Source of the DNA: Mermis nigrescens
Taxonomy: Eukaryota > Nematoda > Enoplea > Mermithida > Mermithidae
Length of the DNA stretch: 64,000 nt
Direction: 5' to 3'
Assembly (NCBI GenBank): GCA_036768485.1
Contig: JAVLUZ010000154.1
Coordinates: 31,641,286-31,705,285, forward strand
Made by a program: the position numbers and the translations under genes
Notes under the pieces: model-generated
Seen by the model: the letters and a program-made list of their open reading frames with translations, nothing else
The model's database searches: none
Told to the model about the DNA's origin: nothing
Shown here: positions 12,501 to 27,500 of the stretch, one piece after another
Numbering within the stretch: the first letter of the stretch is position 1
Layout: each line of letters begins with the position of its first letter

Positions 12501-15500
12501 CACGTTTTTTTTGTATTCGGCAAAGATTTTTCTCGGTGTACAAAGACTTTTCGGGACCGTCTTTGTACATGTACAAAGATTTTTGGGATGACAAAAACTG
12601 CTAAAAAGGTCTAAAATTCGCAAGAATTTTCGGCGCTTCGCGCCGCAATGAGTAATTGTGTGTTTTATATATCTTTATAATGTCATAAATCGCATTTCAA
12701 AAGGAAAAATGTCAAATTTTTCCGGCGCTTCGCGCCGTTTTAAGACGATTCTTAGTGATTTTTGCCCTTAGAGACCCATATATCAGCTAAAATGCACTAC
12801 CAAAAGCCGAACAACTCTGTTTTTACGACACTAAATCGCTACTCCCATATTATAGTACCCAAAAATTTGTGTATACAAAATGTACAATGACTTTTGGGGA
12901 CCATTTTTGTACATGTACAATGAGACCTTGTACCAAAAAAAACGCTGTTCTCGTGAGCATTATTAAGAATGTGTGCATATTGTTTCTACAGGCGTAGGTA
13001 CACGAAAAGTAAACCAGATGAGCTGATGCAAAAAATGAACAAAAAATAGTAGAAATGATGCAGTCTCTAAAGTATAAGGCTATGAATATTTGCGTGACCT
13101 TTCAATTTTTGCAGGAAAATTGTTGAACCGAGCGACTAAAGTAGCCTACATGCTTCTATCGAAGCTCGGATCAAAGGTGGATCCACCTCTGAAGCCCGGT
13201 GACAGAGTAAGTTGACATTTTGTCGACGTGTGCTTCCCTTTGGAGCTGTGACAAAGATTTAATGTCTATGCTTCTTTGCTTTTTAATTGTGTATTGTTAA
13301 GCTGGAGGAATTTTATTTTTCGTGCGGCTTGCGCACCTGGGCAACATTCCGTTTCGGCTTTGCAGTTAAAAGTTTGACTATCAAACATGCACAGTATGGG
13401 CATTCTGAAGCGGGGGGGGGTGGAATTATAAAGTGCCTTTTCGGGCCCAACAATGGTACGTACGCGTCAACGGCGTTTCTGACGACGATCTATCTTTCTA
13501 GAGCATGTAAATGTTTAAAAAATTTCGAAAAAACTAAACAAAAAGTCGAACAAATGGATCGAAATATAGTCAAAACATGAATATAATTGCGCGAAGCGCC
13601 GAAAATTTGACATTTTTGAGCAAATAGATATCTAAAAACGCTAAGAGAAACACCTTTTCCACAAATTTTTAGAAAATTTTTGAAAACCTCTGGAAAATCG
13701 CGAATTTTGGGGGGGGGGTGAAAAGTTTTTTGAGGAGGGGTGAAAACCCAACTCCCCTAAGATCATGTATGTATGTTTGCTATGGTTTGTACAGTCCAAC
13801 CTAAAAATGCCATTTTTCGACTTTGAAAACGATTTTTAAAGCTGTACAATCACTTTTTAGATCAGAAAAAGCCGTTTTCGGACCTGAACAGCATATGTGC
13901 ACATAAATAGGTAGGGGTGAGATGGGGTATAACCCACCGCTGCAGGGTGCAAAATTTGGTATTGTCGAGCAGCTAGAGCCAGGCATATTGTTTTTTCAAG
14001 CGATTTCGACGTAAGAATAGCCTAAAACTCGATTTATTGGTGTAAAATCATTGATATTACCCTCCCTGAGCCCCAAATCTCGATTTACCCCTCCATGGCC
14101 AACCTGACTTTGTGCATCTTTGCTGGACAGCCATTTAATGGGCCAGAAAAACCAATTTACAAAGCTGAACAATCTTTTTCAAGCTGAATATTAGACAACC
14201 GCTTTTTGATGAGGACAAACAATTTTTTTTGATTGAAATATTAAACTGGGCGAATTACTGACCACTGCCCAGGTATAGCAGCAAGGCAAGTGCAGCTTTT
14301 GGACTTGTACATATTTGTTCTTCCTTTTGTTCATCGTATACCATTTTCACATTATCAATTATGTTTAAAAGTTGTAGTGTTTGTTTATTAGTTTCACTGT
14401 ATTATTATTTATTTTATTATTGCTCAGTCTAATACGCAAGAATTAGAATACGTGCAAATTAAGGGGCTGAACGATTTGATCAAAATGGTATGTGCATCCT
14501 TTCTATTTGTAGGTCGCTCTAATTTATCCAAACAACGATCCGCTCTCTTTCATAACTGCTTTTCATGGCTGCCAATTAGCTGGTCTAGTTCCCGTGCCAC
14601 TCGAGGTTCCTTTATCACGACGAGTACGTCGCCTTGTATTTGTGGCTGTCTTTCATTTCACCTTGTTATCTAGGCTTTCTATATATCTATCTGCACTTAT
14701 TTTTGTAATATAATACCTGCACGAAGTTGCACACTTATTAGGTTGATTGATTTATTTTGTCCAGATTTGACACTTCAATTGTACCAATCATAAAATTTTT
14801 CACGAAACAGGCTGTCGAAGGGTGATGATTGTATCTCATATTCTCTTAGGGGTGGGTGAGAGGTTATTATTCCTACTTCAGATTTCGAGACTCGTGTCAC
14901 TGTCAGACTATTTTGAACTATCGAACATTTTCTACCTGATTTTTGGGGACGAAAAAGTTGCAAAGATTTTAAAAATTTTTCGGTCCTTTGCGCTGGACTA
15001 GTGCATTTCTCTTTTATCCACAAAATGCCTAGAATAAAGTTAGAATGATCTAAAAAGCCTAAATTATCGTTTAATTCATACATTTTTTACCGAACAAAGT
15101 GACAAAACGATTCGAAATTGGATAAAAAGTACTAAAAATTGCAGTCTTCCTCATTAAAACATTTCTTATACGATGTTTTATTTAATCCTTTTTTTGCGTT
15201 TGACTTTCAAAAAAGGCCCGTACTCTAAATTTACTGGTCTCGAATTTTCAGGCTTTTATCCCCCTCCCCACGATCTCTGTACCTTGGGAAACTGTGGATT
15301 CTAAATAAATGCATAAATGCATTTTTATAAGTTAAACTAAAGAATATTTAAAAGAAAAAAGGCTAAGCACCATTTAACATAGTTTTACTAATTGCACTGC
15401 AGGATGCTGGAATACAACAGCTGGGCTTTCTGCTAGGCTCTTGTCAAGTCAGGGTAGCGTTAACATCGGAAGCCTGCTTGAAAGGCTTGCCGAAATCTAA

Positions 15501-18500
15501 TTCAGCCGGTCATCAAAGCGATACGGTGGATTTGAAGGGTTGGCCACCTCTGGTTTGGGTCACCACAGAGCATATGCCAAAGCCCACTAAAGACTGGATT
15601 CCACCAGCGAAATTGAACGATGAAGCTATTGCGTATATTGAAGTACGTTTCTAATGTTTTTTAACAATCTCGAGGGAGTAATTTCAGAATATGGTTAGAA
15701 CCAAAACTGTCGAAGATCCCTGAAAAGGACCTAAAAAGAAATTTTCCGCATTGGTAACCTTAAAACAGCGCGGAAAAAATTTTTGATGGAAAACCAACAA
15801 TTATTCCTCGAAACATTTAAGGTTTGCGTGACAATATCCCACTTTCGACCTATTTGCAGAAATGGGCGTTAAAGAACCTGGGCAAGTTTTCCAATTCCCT
15901 TTTTCTGCTTTTTTGACACGCTGAGCACGACTATGGAAATAATTTTGCGAAAAAATATGTTTCTGGCTGTTTGTCAACCTAAGCAGGAGTCGAATGTTTT
16001 TGTAAAGATAAAAAATCCGTACGTCTCAGCCATTACTATGCTACGGTGATAAATTTTCTTTCGTTTTTCGACATTATTTTAGTTAAATCCTGTTTTCATA
16101 TAATTTTTATTGCAATATTATTATTATTATTTTTATTTTTATTATATCGGCCTAAGCGTGTTTTTAAGCTTGAAATATTTAAAGTAAGCTTAAGCCTAAG
16201 AATTATGAGGTAAAAACAGCGAATTAAGAGTCAGTGTAAAAACTGCCTATACTTTAGCATTGAAAAATGCAACGTTTGAAGTCCTGTAGCTCCTTTAACA
16301 CTGGGTCGATTTTGATTAAATATCTTTTCCGCGCTTTTTCTTGAGGAGCCCTACAACCTGAAAGCAGTTTAAATTGAATTCGTATCGAAATGCGAATTTT
16401 CCGTTTGGACCATATTCTGAAATTTAGCCATCTCGAGTATTGGTTTTCTTTCCCAGTCTTTTTTTCACAATTCGCTTCGCACGCAATTGAATTTGTTTTT
16501 GCGTTTTTTATCTTTGTGCGCTATCTAGCGTATTTTATCCGATAACTTGAAGCTTATGTTGTGCTTAGAATAAAATATTCGCATCTTTTAATAAAAACTG
16601 AATTCACGTTTGAAGTTTCCTTGTTTTATTAACAATCTAAAACAACTTAATTACGATCGGAAAATAGACCTTCTTTCCATCGATCGATCAAAGGTCTAGA
16701 GAGGCCACTACTAATTGTGGCCCTTTCCATAAGTCACTGACACGAGCTTGTGTTGGTCGGGATGGACAGTTGAAGAGGTGTCGTGTATCTTCTGTTGCCG
16801 CCAAACAACGTGGGCAGGTGTCAGGTGTGAGGCCGCTGGAGTCGAGTTTGCTGCGCGTGGACGCCAGGATGTAACTGTAGCCACATCTAAGTTGGGCTAA
16901 GGTGGATCTTGTTTGGCGAGGTAGCAATTTCTCTTGTGGGGATATATTGGGAGGGCGTCGGTTTATTAGTGGGTTGCGTTGAATGAAACGAAGGCGACAG
17001 GCCTGGATAGCATTCTGATGGAGCTTTTGCAGTTGTTGTTGCAGTGAAGCTGTTGAGGGTAAAGTTGTGAGGTGCCGTTTGACTCTGTCGTTCGAATACA
17101 TTTTAAGTGTGTTTTTCAGCCGAAAGTTCCGTTGCCGCCGTGTAGGTGGTCCAGGACAACCAAAAAGTTGCCTGCACGGATGTTGGTCGTGGAGGCAAGA
17201 TGCATAGAATTGGTCTGTCAAAAGTCGATTGTGGACTTGGACCGTCAGCATACGTGTTTCGCTGTGTAGATGGTCAATTGGCGACATTTGAAGGCAGCCA
17301 GTAATAGTTCTAAGTGCGGTGTTCTGGCAGATTTGGAGTTTGGCAAGATTTGAGGATGTTAGTGTTGGTGTCCAAACTGGTGCCGCATAATTAAGAACCG
17401 ATCTACAGATCGCCTTATAAGTGAGGAGCAATGTTTCTTTGTTAGAGCCCCATGATCGGCCAGCTAAAGCTTTGATGATGTTGTTTCGTTTCTGAATACG
17501 AGATTTCAGAGCTTCAACGTGTTGTTTGAAACAAAGACTTGGGTCGAAGAGAACCCCAAGAATTTTAGGGTTCTTAACGGTTTGAAGTCGAGCATTATTA
17601 ATAAAAATGTTTAGTTCCAGCGAGTGTTGGCGTGTCTCGGGAGTAAACAACGTACAAGTAGATTTTTCCGTCGAGATTGTGAGGTGGCGCTGCTGAAAAA
17701 ATGAGGAAATGTCTGTCAGATAGTTGTTCATGTTTGTTTCCATTGTTTTCACATTCGAGTCGCTGGTGAAGATGGTAATGTCGTCAGCGTATGATACGAT
17801 ATGAATGTGTGGTGGTGGCCATGGAAGCTCACGAATGTAAGCATTAAAAAGAGCTGGTGAGATCACCGAACCTTGAGGCACACCCATTCTGGTGATGGCG
17901 TAACTTGACGATGAGTTTCTAAACTGACATTTGGCTTCTCTTCCGCGCAAATATGCCACCAACCAGCGACAAGTCCAACCAGGCATCGTGGAGTCCGCCA
18001 AGATCTTGATTAACGTCGTGTGGTCAACTGAGTCAAATGCTTTACTGAGGTCTAGAGCTATAGCAATAGTTCTCTTAGCTGGTTTAGGGCAGTTGAATCC
18101 TTGGCAGATTGCTGTGGACAAGTTAAGCAGGGCAGATGTAGTTGAGTGACGTGGTCGGAAACCATGCTGATGAGCCGCAGGTGGAAGGTGTTCTACGATT
18201 ATTGGAAGCAATAAACGTTCCATAATCTTTGCTGCTGGGCATAGGATTGAGATGGGGCGGTAAGAGGAGGCTGTGTTTGGTTCTTTGCCTGGTTTGGGAA
18301 GTGCGATGATGGTGGAGCGTTTCCAAATAACAGGTAAAGTAGCCGTTGATGCAGATAGGTTCAATAAGTCAGTCAACGTTTGGAGGCCACAGGGGCCCAA
18401 ATGCTTCAAGAATGGCATGGCAATGCCATCTGGACCAAAAGCTCTTGAGTTTTTGGCTGAGGTGATAGCTAATTTCACCTCGTTGATGGTGAAGAGCACT

Positions 18501-21500
18501 TGTTGTAATTGTTTGCTATGTACATGACGGATGATACGGCGTGTAGCGGTAGAAGAAGAATGTTGTCGAACTGCCGTAAATTGTTTTAAGAGCTTTGTGG
18601 CGATTTTTCGATTATTAGTTTCTTCACCACTATCAAAACGAATAGGTACATTGTCAATTCCTCGACTTTTCCCATCCAATGATTTTACCGTTGCCCAGAG
18701 ATGTTTTACGTTAGCTGAGCGATGGTCTAGCGAGGTGACAAAATCGTGCCATTTTCGCATTTTTTCTTGGTCACATTCTTTGACAATAATTTCGTTTATA
18801 ATAGCAATTCTAGCAGAGGATGGATTAACTGCTCTGATCGAGTCACGTTCTTTGACGAGTCCCCGAATATGGTCTGATAAAGATGGGTTGTAAAGTTTAC
18901 GACGACCATAAGGTATCGACTTCTTAGCAGCAGCGATTATCGCACGTCGGAGTGTAAGTTCTCTTTCATGGACAGACGAATGAGCATTAAGTCGCGATGA
19001 CAGGAGAATTTGCTCAGTAATGTCCGTGAAAAGTTTCCAATCAGCCTTGCTGAAGTTTACATATGTTCTTTTAGCCGATGTAACATACTCCATGGAGAAG
19101 TCGATTTTGACCAAAATTGGTAGATGGTCTGATGCGAGGGTAATTTCTGTGCTCCATTGTAAGGATGATGCTAGATTAGAAGATGCAAGCGAAATGTCTG
19201 GAGACGTTGGACGCTGTTCGTTTGTTGAGGGGAGACGAGTAACGCATTTTTCATTTAAAGGGAGCAGGTCGGATTGGTCAATTAGATCAGCAATTATATT
19301 GCCACGGTTGTCATTGATCGTCGAGTGCCATAGGTTGTGATGGGCGTTGAAATCGCCCTATATAATGATGTTATCCTTGTTGAAAATATCTGTAAGTGGC
19401 GGACTGTATCCGGTAGGGCAGCTGGATGTAGGCGGGATATAGATGTTGACTAAGGTGAAAACACCCGCAGGGAGAGTAAGTGAAATGGCGGCACATTCCA
19501 TAACGTTGTCTTTACGAGAAGTAGGTAGTTCAACGCTTCTGGTGAGAACATCTTCTCGTATTAGAAATGCTAAGCCGCCACCAATCGTAGTGGAGTTGCG
19601 ATCGAAACGAATCAGACGATAACCATATGTTTTAGGATCCTTCGTTTCTGCGGAGAGTTTGGTTTCTTGAAGCAGTGCGATGGCGATATCATGCTTATTA
19701 AGAAAGTCCATTAGCTCGGAGAGTTTGTTTTTGATGCCATTGATATTAAATTGCAAAATATTCAGTGGACGTTTTTGGTTAGGTTGAGGTATTATCTTAC
19801 ATTTAGGGCAGCGGTAGTTGTTCTTATTGTAGTCGCGAATGTTCCTCAGACCACTACAGCTTATATTGCTGTGAATCCACAAGTTGCAATTGGAGCAATA
19901 AACAGAGCTATAATAAGCGTCGTTTAACGATTAATCGCTTCTTTTTGAAGAAAATTTTTGGTTAGAACATCGTTCAGGCAATTAGCTGGCCTTCTGAGTT
20001 TGGATGGGGGACTAAAATTTTGAAATGAGATATTTCAACAGCTACTTGTAAACAGGCAGAAATAATGGTGTCCTTGAGTGTTCCTCAGCGAATCCTACAC
20101 GCTGGAGAAGAAAAACTTTGTTAAAAATTCAAAAAATTTAACCCGATTTGAATTATATCGAAAACATGTTGCATAAAATGGTAACACAAGTGATTTCTAT
20201 GCATTTGACTCCACTGAAAAACTGTTTAATTTGTTTTGTACTCAATTCTGGTACATTGCAAAGAAAAACAATTTGTTTGTAATGCGAAAAATGAATATAA
20301 TTCTGCAAAACGGGTTAGAAAATTTTGATATATTCATCATACTGAAACTTGGGCTGTTTGAAGGTCAGCAGTTGTACAAAAACAGTAAATCTGACGCGAA
20401 GCGTTCAAAAATTTTGAGCTTATAGTTCAAAAGTTTGCTAGAATCTATTATGATAGTCTGTCAAATGAGCTTCGGAATGTTTAACTTTTTTTCGTATTTC
20501 CTAAATTTTGGGGGTTTAGTCCTCCCTATCCCCCGCAGCTACGTGCCTGACATTGTTTACGTGGTAAAAAGCAACTTTAAATTGAAGGATGTCGGAATTT
20601 TGTTTACATACCTTATTCAATGGGTGATCTAAAATTTTCGTGAGGGAGCGGTACCCCAGTTTTTCTTAAGACATTCGGAAATAGGTCCAAAATTCCAAAA
20701 ATTCACCATTTACGAGCGAAATAGCGGTTTTTCGCCGTTTTACGGTATATAATTTTATTTAAAACCATTTTGGTACAGCGTTTTTTCAAAAAATTTAAAA
20801 ATTTTTAACAATTTTGTGCGAAAAAATGATTAAAATTCTTTGACTTTAGCGAAAATTAGGCCGCCGAACAATTTATAAAATTTAGGCAAAAGGATGTACA
20901 TACAGCTTGAATTACTAATTCGTGAAAGATAAGAGAAATTATTATTAACGATGGCCGAAAATCATTACAAATGGCATATTCATTCTTTATCTCGTCGACT
21001 ATATTGGTCCAATGTGGGACGGCCGCCCCACCTCTCCCTCAAATGAGTCCTAAAATATATTATCTATTCTCCTTCGCTGCAGCAAGCCATTGTAACGTCA
21101 ATAAGCTTGATCCTTCGTTTTTTAGTATGAAATAAGTTAAGTATAATAATTTTTTAGCATACATGTATGTGTAATAATTTTTTATATTTTTTAGTATACT
21201 TCGGATAAGGAAGGAAGTGTGAAGGGCGTTCAAGTGACCCGAGCAGCTATGCTTGCTCATACCAGGGCTTTGAGTTTCGCTTGCGACTACGGCGAAGGTA
21301 AAGTGAGGCAAGAGAATGTGATTTGTCACTCCTCCTCAATTGCAAATAAGGAGTGATTAAATGCAAATAAAATAAAATTCTAATTTAATAATTAAATAGT
21401 TTAACAAAATAATTATGTAAATAATTGAGTTTAATTAAATATAAATTTAATTGAATATAAATTCTTTGTTTCAATGATATGTTTTTATATTTATCACTCA

Positions 21501-24500
21501 TGCGCAAATCCAATTCGCCAGTGAATATTATTTATACACGTTAGCTTACATACGTATGTATGTCAGAAGTGGAGTAGCCAGTCTTAGCTCTCCACTGTGC
21601 CTATATTAGTGCCTCTTCATTTGAGATAAAAAAATTTTATTTAAAAATGTATGCATGACGTAGGAGCGCGAGAGCATGGAAAAAACTAAACCACTTGTCA
21701 AATAAATTGACCAAATTAGAGGCGTTTTTAGGCGATTTCGGTGTATATGATACTTCAAGAACGCACTTTGTATAATGTCAAGTTTTTTTACACGTTGACT
21801 ACTTGTCATAAATTAGTGTAGCTCTTCTTTGGTTATCTAACTATATGCGTCAAGACAAAAAGTTGAAAAATTGACCACTTTTTCACTTAAAAGCTAAAAA
21901 ACTAAATGGTCTGTCTATGCACTTATTAAAAATAGCTCGATGCCTGATTTTCGAAATTGGATTTTTCAGTTCATAAATTTTTAAGTTACCTACTAAATTT
22001 CTCTCCTTGGATAGGAAAAGTTTGGCTCTGTTCTGCAAATAAGCTTAAAACTACTCGTTATTCGAATTATATGCAGGTATATTCGTTTTTCGCTGTCTGA
22101 ATATTACATACTTTATTTAATTTATTAATTTTTAATCTATATTATAAATTTATTTCCGGTATTTAACTCTAATCTGCTATGCCATTTTTGTTATTCAACC
22201 GCGACTTCCAACTTTTTCTGTGATTTCTACTAGACCGTAATTTGTTAGCTTCTTTTCTAAGAAAATACTGCCGTTTTAAGTTTATCTGCTTCGCGCGGAC
22301 TTGCGGTTTTTCGCATGTTTTAATTATGTATAGGCGTAAAGAGGATTTTATTTTGGGGACGGGCCGAAATTTTCGAAGTCCTTTATCTCGAGAACCATCG
22401 GGAGACACCTACATAAAAATAATAGCAGTTTAGCGTTTCTCGACGAGATCTAAGCCATGATGAAGAGAAAATTTTAAAAGAAAATCGAAATTTTTGGGCT
22501 TGATTTCACACTCGAATTTAAAAATCTATCCTTCAACCTATCTGTATGACTAATTTCTCAATATAGAGTTAAAGCTTGACTCCAGAATATTTCGAATTTA
22601 TTGCTCTTTACATTTAGTCTTGCAGTTTTGCAAAAAATAATGCCAGAAAATTATGAATCGGCGTGAGGCGCCGACAATTCTTGACAAGTTCGCTATTTTT
22701 AAGTCAAATTTGAGCTTTTAGGATAACAAATATGATAGAAAATAAGAAATTCGGCGCGAAGCGCGGAAAAATTTCGCGTTTAGTAGCTCGAAGTGTGCTT
22801 CAACGCATTTTGGCTGTCCTTTTAGAAGACTTTAAGAATTTTTAACTTATATCCTCTGGGGAATCCTTGTGAGAAATAAAAATATATTTTCGGAGAGGTA
22901 GGCGGCCGCCCTCCGCACTCGGCTGGTTTCACCCCTGCTTTTAAAGTAGGCGGAGTTAACTGGCTAAAATGATCAAATTTTGAATGGAATTCAGTGAACT
23001 GCTATAAAGAAGTGATCAAACGACGATTTCAAATAAATATTCTTAGCACGACATTCCGTCTTGTGCCTTTAATTTGTTTTTCAAAAATATCATTCATCGT
23101 CTAAAGCGTATTATGTTTTATCACACAAGATATCTAGAAACTTATGTACCTACTAAGAAGTGAAAAATTCAAAGACAAATTAAAATATAAATATCTATAT
23201 TTTTTTAATATCCAGTCCAGAGTCAATTGTTTTCCTCGATCCAAAATTTAAGTACCGTTCGGGTTTTCATTGAATTAGTCGTTTACTCTTCTATTTTTCT
23301 TATCCAGAATTGCATCTGCGTTTTTTCAACGAAGGATTCGATTTAGCAATTTGATGCTATGTCCAAATTCTTAAGCAATGAAATTGTTGTTTATACCAAA
23401 ATCGACTAGGAAGTTGCAGATTAAGATTTTGTAAATTGTCATAACTTTCATTGAAAATATTCGATGCGTGTAATTGCCATTTTTTCGTATTATAGGCGAA
23501 ACAATGGTATGCGTGCTAGACTTTAAGCGAGAGCTTGGCTTGTGGCATGGAATTATAACAGTAAGACTTTTAATTTAACAGATAGCCTCTTCCATAGTTG
23601 TAGAAGCATTGCAGTGAAAGATAGCTTTTTAGTTCGCATAGAATATGTCGTCAGAAAATGAATAGCGTTAGATATTAGCTACATATCGGACTTAATTTTT
23701 ACGTATTTTAGATCAAGAAAAATGTACATTTACACTTGCAAAAATCTTCACCTTTCCATTCGTATGCATACTAATTAATATTTTAGGGTTATCAAGACAT
23801 GTGCAAGGCCCCCTTGTGCATACATACGTGCGCATACGTATTACGTATATTATGTACTGTAGGTACAGGGAATACAGTGCACTAGTTTTTTCAAATTTTT
23901 ACAATATGTAGTAATTTCAACATATGTAATATAATTTACTGTTTTGTGTGCTGAAATTGCTGTTTTTGACTTTTAGTAATGTAGTCTAGTTAAATTCCGA
24001 GCTTTGTTAATAAAGGATCCAACAATTTATTTATATGATAATTTTGATATTTTCACCGTTTTCAAATCAAATTTGCTGTCTTTTAATGACAGATATTTTA
24101 GCAGACTGCAGAAGCGTGATGCCTCTAAGAAGTTTTGTCATTCTTATCGTTCAAGGTTCAATTTTGAGGCTTTAATAAGATATTAACGGGGAAGTGAAAA
24201 CTTGTTAGACCGACTCAAATGATTTTTCTCACATTTTTATCATTATGTATGTTCGAGTAGGCTTATAATTTTAGAAGACAGTACATTAAATCACTAAATT
24301 GGTGTGGATTGCTGGGATATTTGGCTTATTCAAGCTTTAATTCCGATGCTAAAGCTTTATAAAGACAAATAATACAGTGCGCTTGAAATTTTTCGTTTTT
24401 TGTCATCTAAGCCTAATATTTTGGCCTTTTAGGCACACTGAGCAGAAAAGCATTGTATCTGTGCTGGAAGTTTTTACTAAAGATAGTTCCAAAATTTTGT

Positions 24501-27500
24501 TACGGCTGAAAAAAGATTATTGTCGAATTCGAATACAAAAAGCCATGCTGTATTCCGGCTAATTTCTGTCGAACTGTACTATCGACGATTTTCATTTATT
24601 TTCTAGAGCGTGTTCAATGGAATGCATGTTATTTTTATCCCTTATGCATTGATGAAGATTAATCCATCATCTTGGATGCTTATGGTCACTAAACACAAAG
24701 GTATGTTTTCATCACCGTTTTTTTATTTTGTACAAAGTCCGTTTGCACATGTACAAAGACGTTTACCAAAAGTATTCGTACATTTTGTACATAGTAAATG
24801 CCTGTGCAGTATAATATGGTGCGATATGCTTTCTAATACACATGGTTTTTACCTCTGGTAGAGTACAGTGGCAACTCATACATCTCTGACAGTAAAAATT
24901 TCAAAATTTAGAAACAGCTCATAGCGTGGGAAAATTCAGGTACAAGCTCGCCAAGAAATTTGAATAATAAGGAGCTGATTAAGTTTATTTAAAAATGCTT
25001 TTTCACGACCTAATCACTGAAGACCTAAAGGGTATCCTGACCAGAGTTTTTTGTACAAAGTCCATTGTACATGTACAAAGATGGTTCCCAAAAATCTTTG
25101 CACATTATGTACACACAAATTTTCGGGTACTATAATATGGTACAGTAGCGATTTTAGTGTGGGAAAAACAGAGTTGTTCGACCTTTGGTTGTGTATTTTA
25201 GCTAATTTATAGGTTTCTGACGGCAAAAATAACTATTAATCGTTTCAAAACGGCGCGAAGCGCTGAAAACTTATCACATTATATGGATATATACGACACA
25301 CTGCTCATTTCGGCTCGACATTGCTGAAAATTTTATCGAATTTCGAACACTTATTTCGGAATTTTTGTCTTCTTAAAAATCTTTGTACATGTACAAAGAC
25401 GGTTCCCAAAAGTCTTTGTACATCGGGAACAATCTTTGCCGAATACCAAAAAAACACTGTCCGACCTTAGCGGTCAAGTCGCGTTTTCTTAAAGTGAAAG
25501 CATGTCAGCATAGTCTTTAGGTCTCCGGTGATTAGGTCCTGAAAAAGCGTTTCTAAATAAACTCAATTAGTTCGTAATTGTTAAAATTTCGTGGCAAGCA
25601 CTGCAGATTTAGCGTTTTCATGCAGATTTTTGTGTTTTCAATGACAGAAAGTCAGAACGCTAAATTTGTGGAATGCTCCAAAAATTTTGTTATCAAAGCC
25701 TGGAACACCATTTTGAAGCTTTCTTATGACATGGAAAGAAGAAAATTGCTCAAAGTGGTTCAAAAATATTCTCTATCTCTCCATAGACATTCAAATGAAG
25801 TTTAGAATTAACAGACAGGAAAACAATATCTTAAATCGCAAGATTAGTGTAAGCTTGGGAAGTACTAAAATGCTTTGGCTGATTTGAACTTTGGAGCTCA
25901 ATGCTGAAGTTTCATAAAGAGAAATAAAATAGTTATCAGCCCCAAAAAATCTGGACATTTTTGACTTTAAAACTCAATTTTCGCTATTGTAAAAACCTAC
26001 ACAACAACTCATTATGTGCCTGCTTATAACTTATTCTGACGCAAAGCGCAGTAGACTTCAGAAAGTTTCATACGTTTTTACTGATTTTGTTACCAAATTT
26101 TTTTTGCATGACAATCTTCAAGGAAGGTCCCGAAATGTCTTTGTACAGCCGGGAAAATCTGTACCGAATACAAAAAATAAACCGTGGTTTTCATACATGT
26201 AAAGGCTCGAAATTTTGTTTGGAGAAACCCGGTCATTTTCAAAAGGGTAAACGACTCCGACTCACCACCAAAAATGGCGAAAAAAACATCTGGAATTGTC
26301 CAAAAACGCACGTTTTCGTCGGTGATGTGGAAGGAGGCGGTCAAAACTTTTCTCAATTCGGGAGATGGGGATGATCAATTTTGGGTGAGATTACCAAGCT
26401 TCCCACTGTTGCATGTACATACGTATGTATCGACTGGTGTTAATTGAGGCCTAGATTATCCATCTCGGTTTATCACACGTGCGTTTCGCAGTCATCTTAT
26501 CTAAAAAACCACTAAAAACCACATATTGAGCTTCTATCAATAAGAGAAATTAGGTTATCTGTTATATATTTCATTTTTGAAGATACGTAAGGTGAAATTC
26601 CTAAATTCTGCTCACTGAAATTTCGGAAAAATGTCCCGAAAAATACTAATCTTTGCGTGAATATCTATTTAGGTTCTTCCGTTTAGCATTTAGTTGGTAT
26701 TTTTTATTTATATTCGCGTTTCACAACTACTCATTTTGCCGCTATGTTGCACTTTCTTCTAAAATCTATCTATACATGTCGTCTTTAGCGGAAAATAGAA
26801 AGTATTTAAGACTTATTCTGAAAGCTTTGATAAACAGTCGAACAGTGGTGGATCCAGAATTTTCTTACAGCGGGGCGGATCCCAAAATTTTGCTGAAAGT
26901 GTCAAATATTTTCCGAAAAGTACCGTTTGTTTGCTGTCTTTTAATAGGCAGAATTATTTCTGCTGCAAAAAAGCAAACAAATCTTTTTAGAAATTTTCCA
27001 AAGTTTTTTCATGAAAAACTCGCAAAATATATGCAGAGATCGATACAAATTGCTGAAAAGCACTCGATAAATCACTGTAAGAGCTACAAAATCTTTGATC
27101 TGTACAAAAATTACTTTCCTGACGTAATTTTAAGTTTTAAGAGCGCCAAGAGAGTCAGTTACTAATCATGATAAACATAGGCTAAAATCGTTAAAAAATA
27201 CACATCTATTCTTCCTTGCGCCCAAATATTTTTTGACGACAGGGGAGGGGGCGGCCGCCACCCTCCACTTCCCTCTTAATTCGACAGTGCAGTCGAATCT
27301 CGATAATAAACACTCGGTTAGCAGACACTCTCGCTTAATAAACTTCCCTTTCTTCGGTCCCTGCCCAAATGCTATGCTTTATAACATCTATAAAATCTGT
27401 CAATCATTACTCAACGGATAATAAACTTGATTTTATAAGACCGTGCTCACATGACGTGACCTCTGCGAGTAAATGCTTGAATAAAGCGCGCGACTAAACG

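Larger units (their letters stand above)
16610..19930 (-). mobile_element. Jockey/CR1-type LINE, 5'-truncated, inserted antisense in DIP2 intron 10
   Basis: A reverse-strand non-LTR retrotransposon body. It begins at its 5' side with part of a PHD-like cysteine finger (CSNCNLW, CSGL, CPKC), followed by an apurinic-type endonuclease and a reverse transcriptase with a C-terminal cysteine motif. A stop lies just upstream of the finger and there is no ORF1, so the copy is 5'-truncated. The 3' end has no clear poly-A tract. No target duplication was identified. An F element abuts it at 19975. Confidence 0.88.

Noticed and set aside
17072..19340. Several forward-strand frames of 65-120 codons
   Set aside because: All are antisense shadows of the reverse-strand LINE endonuclease/RT.
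26653..27165. 170-codon forward frame
   Set aside because: It runs from unique intron DNA into element P (26843-27289) across an insertion boundary, so it cannot be an old gene.
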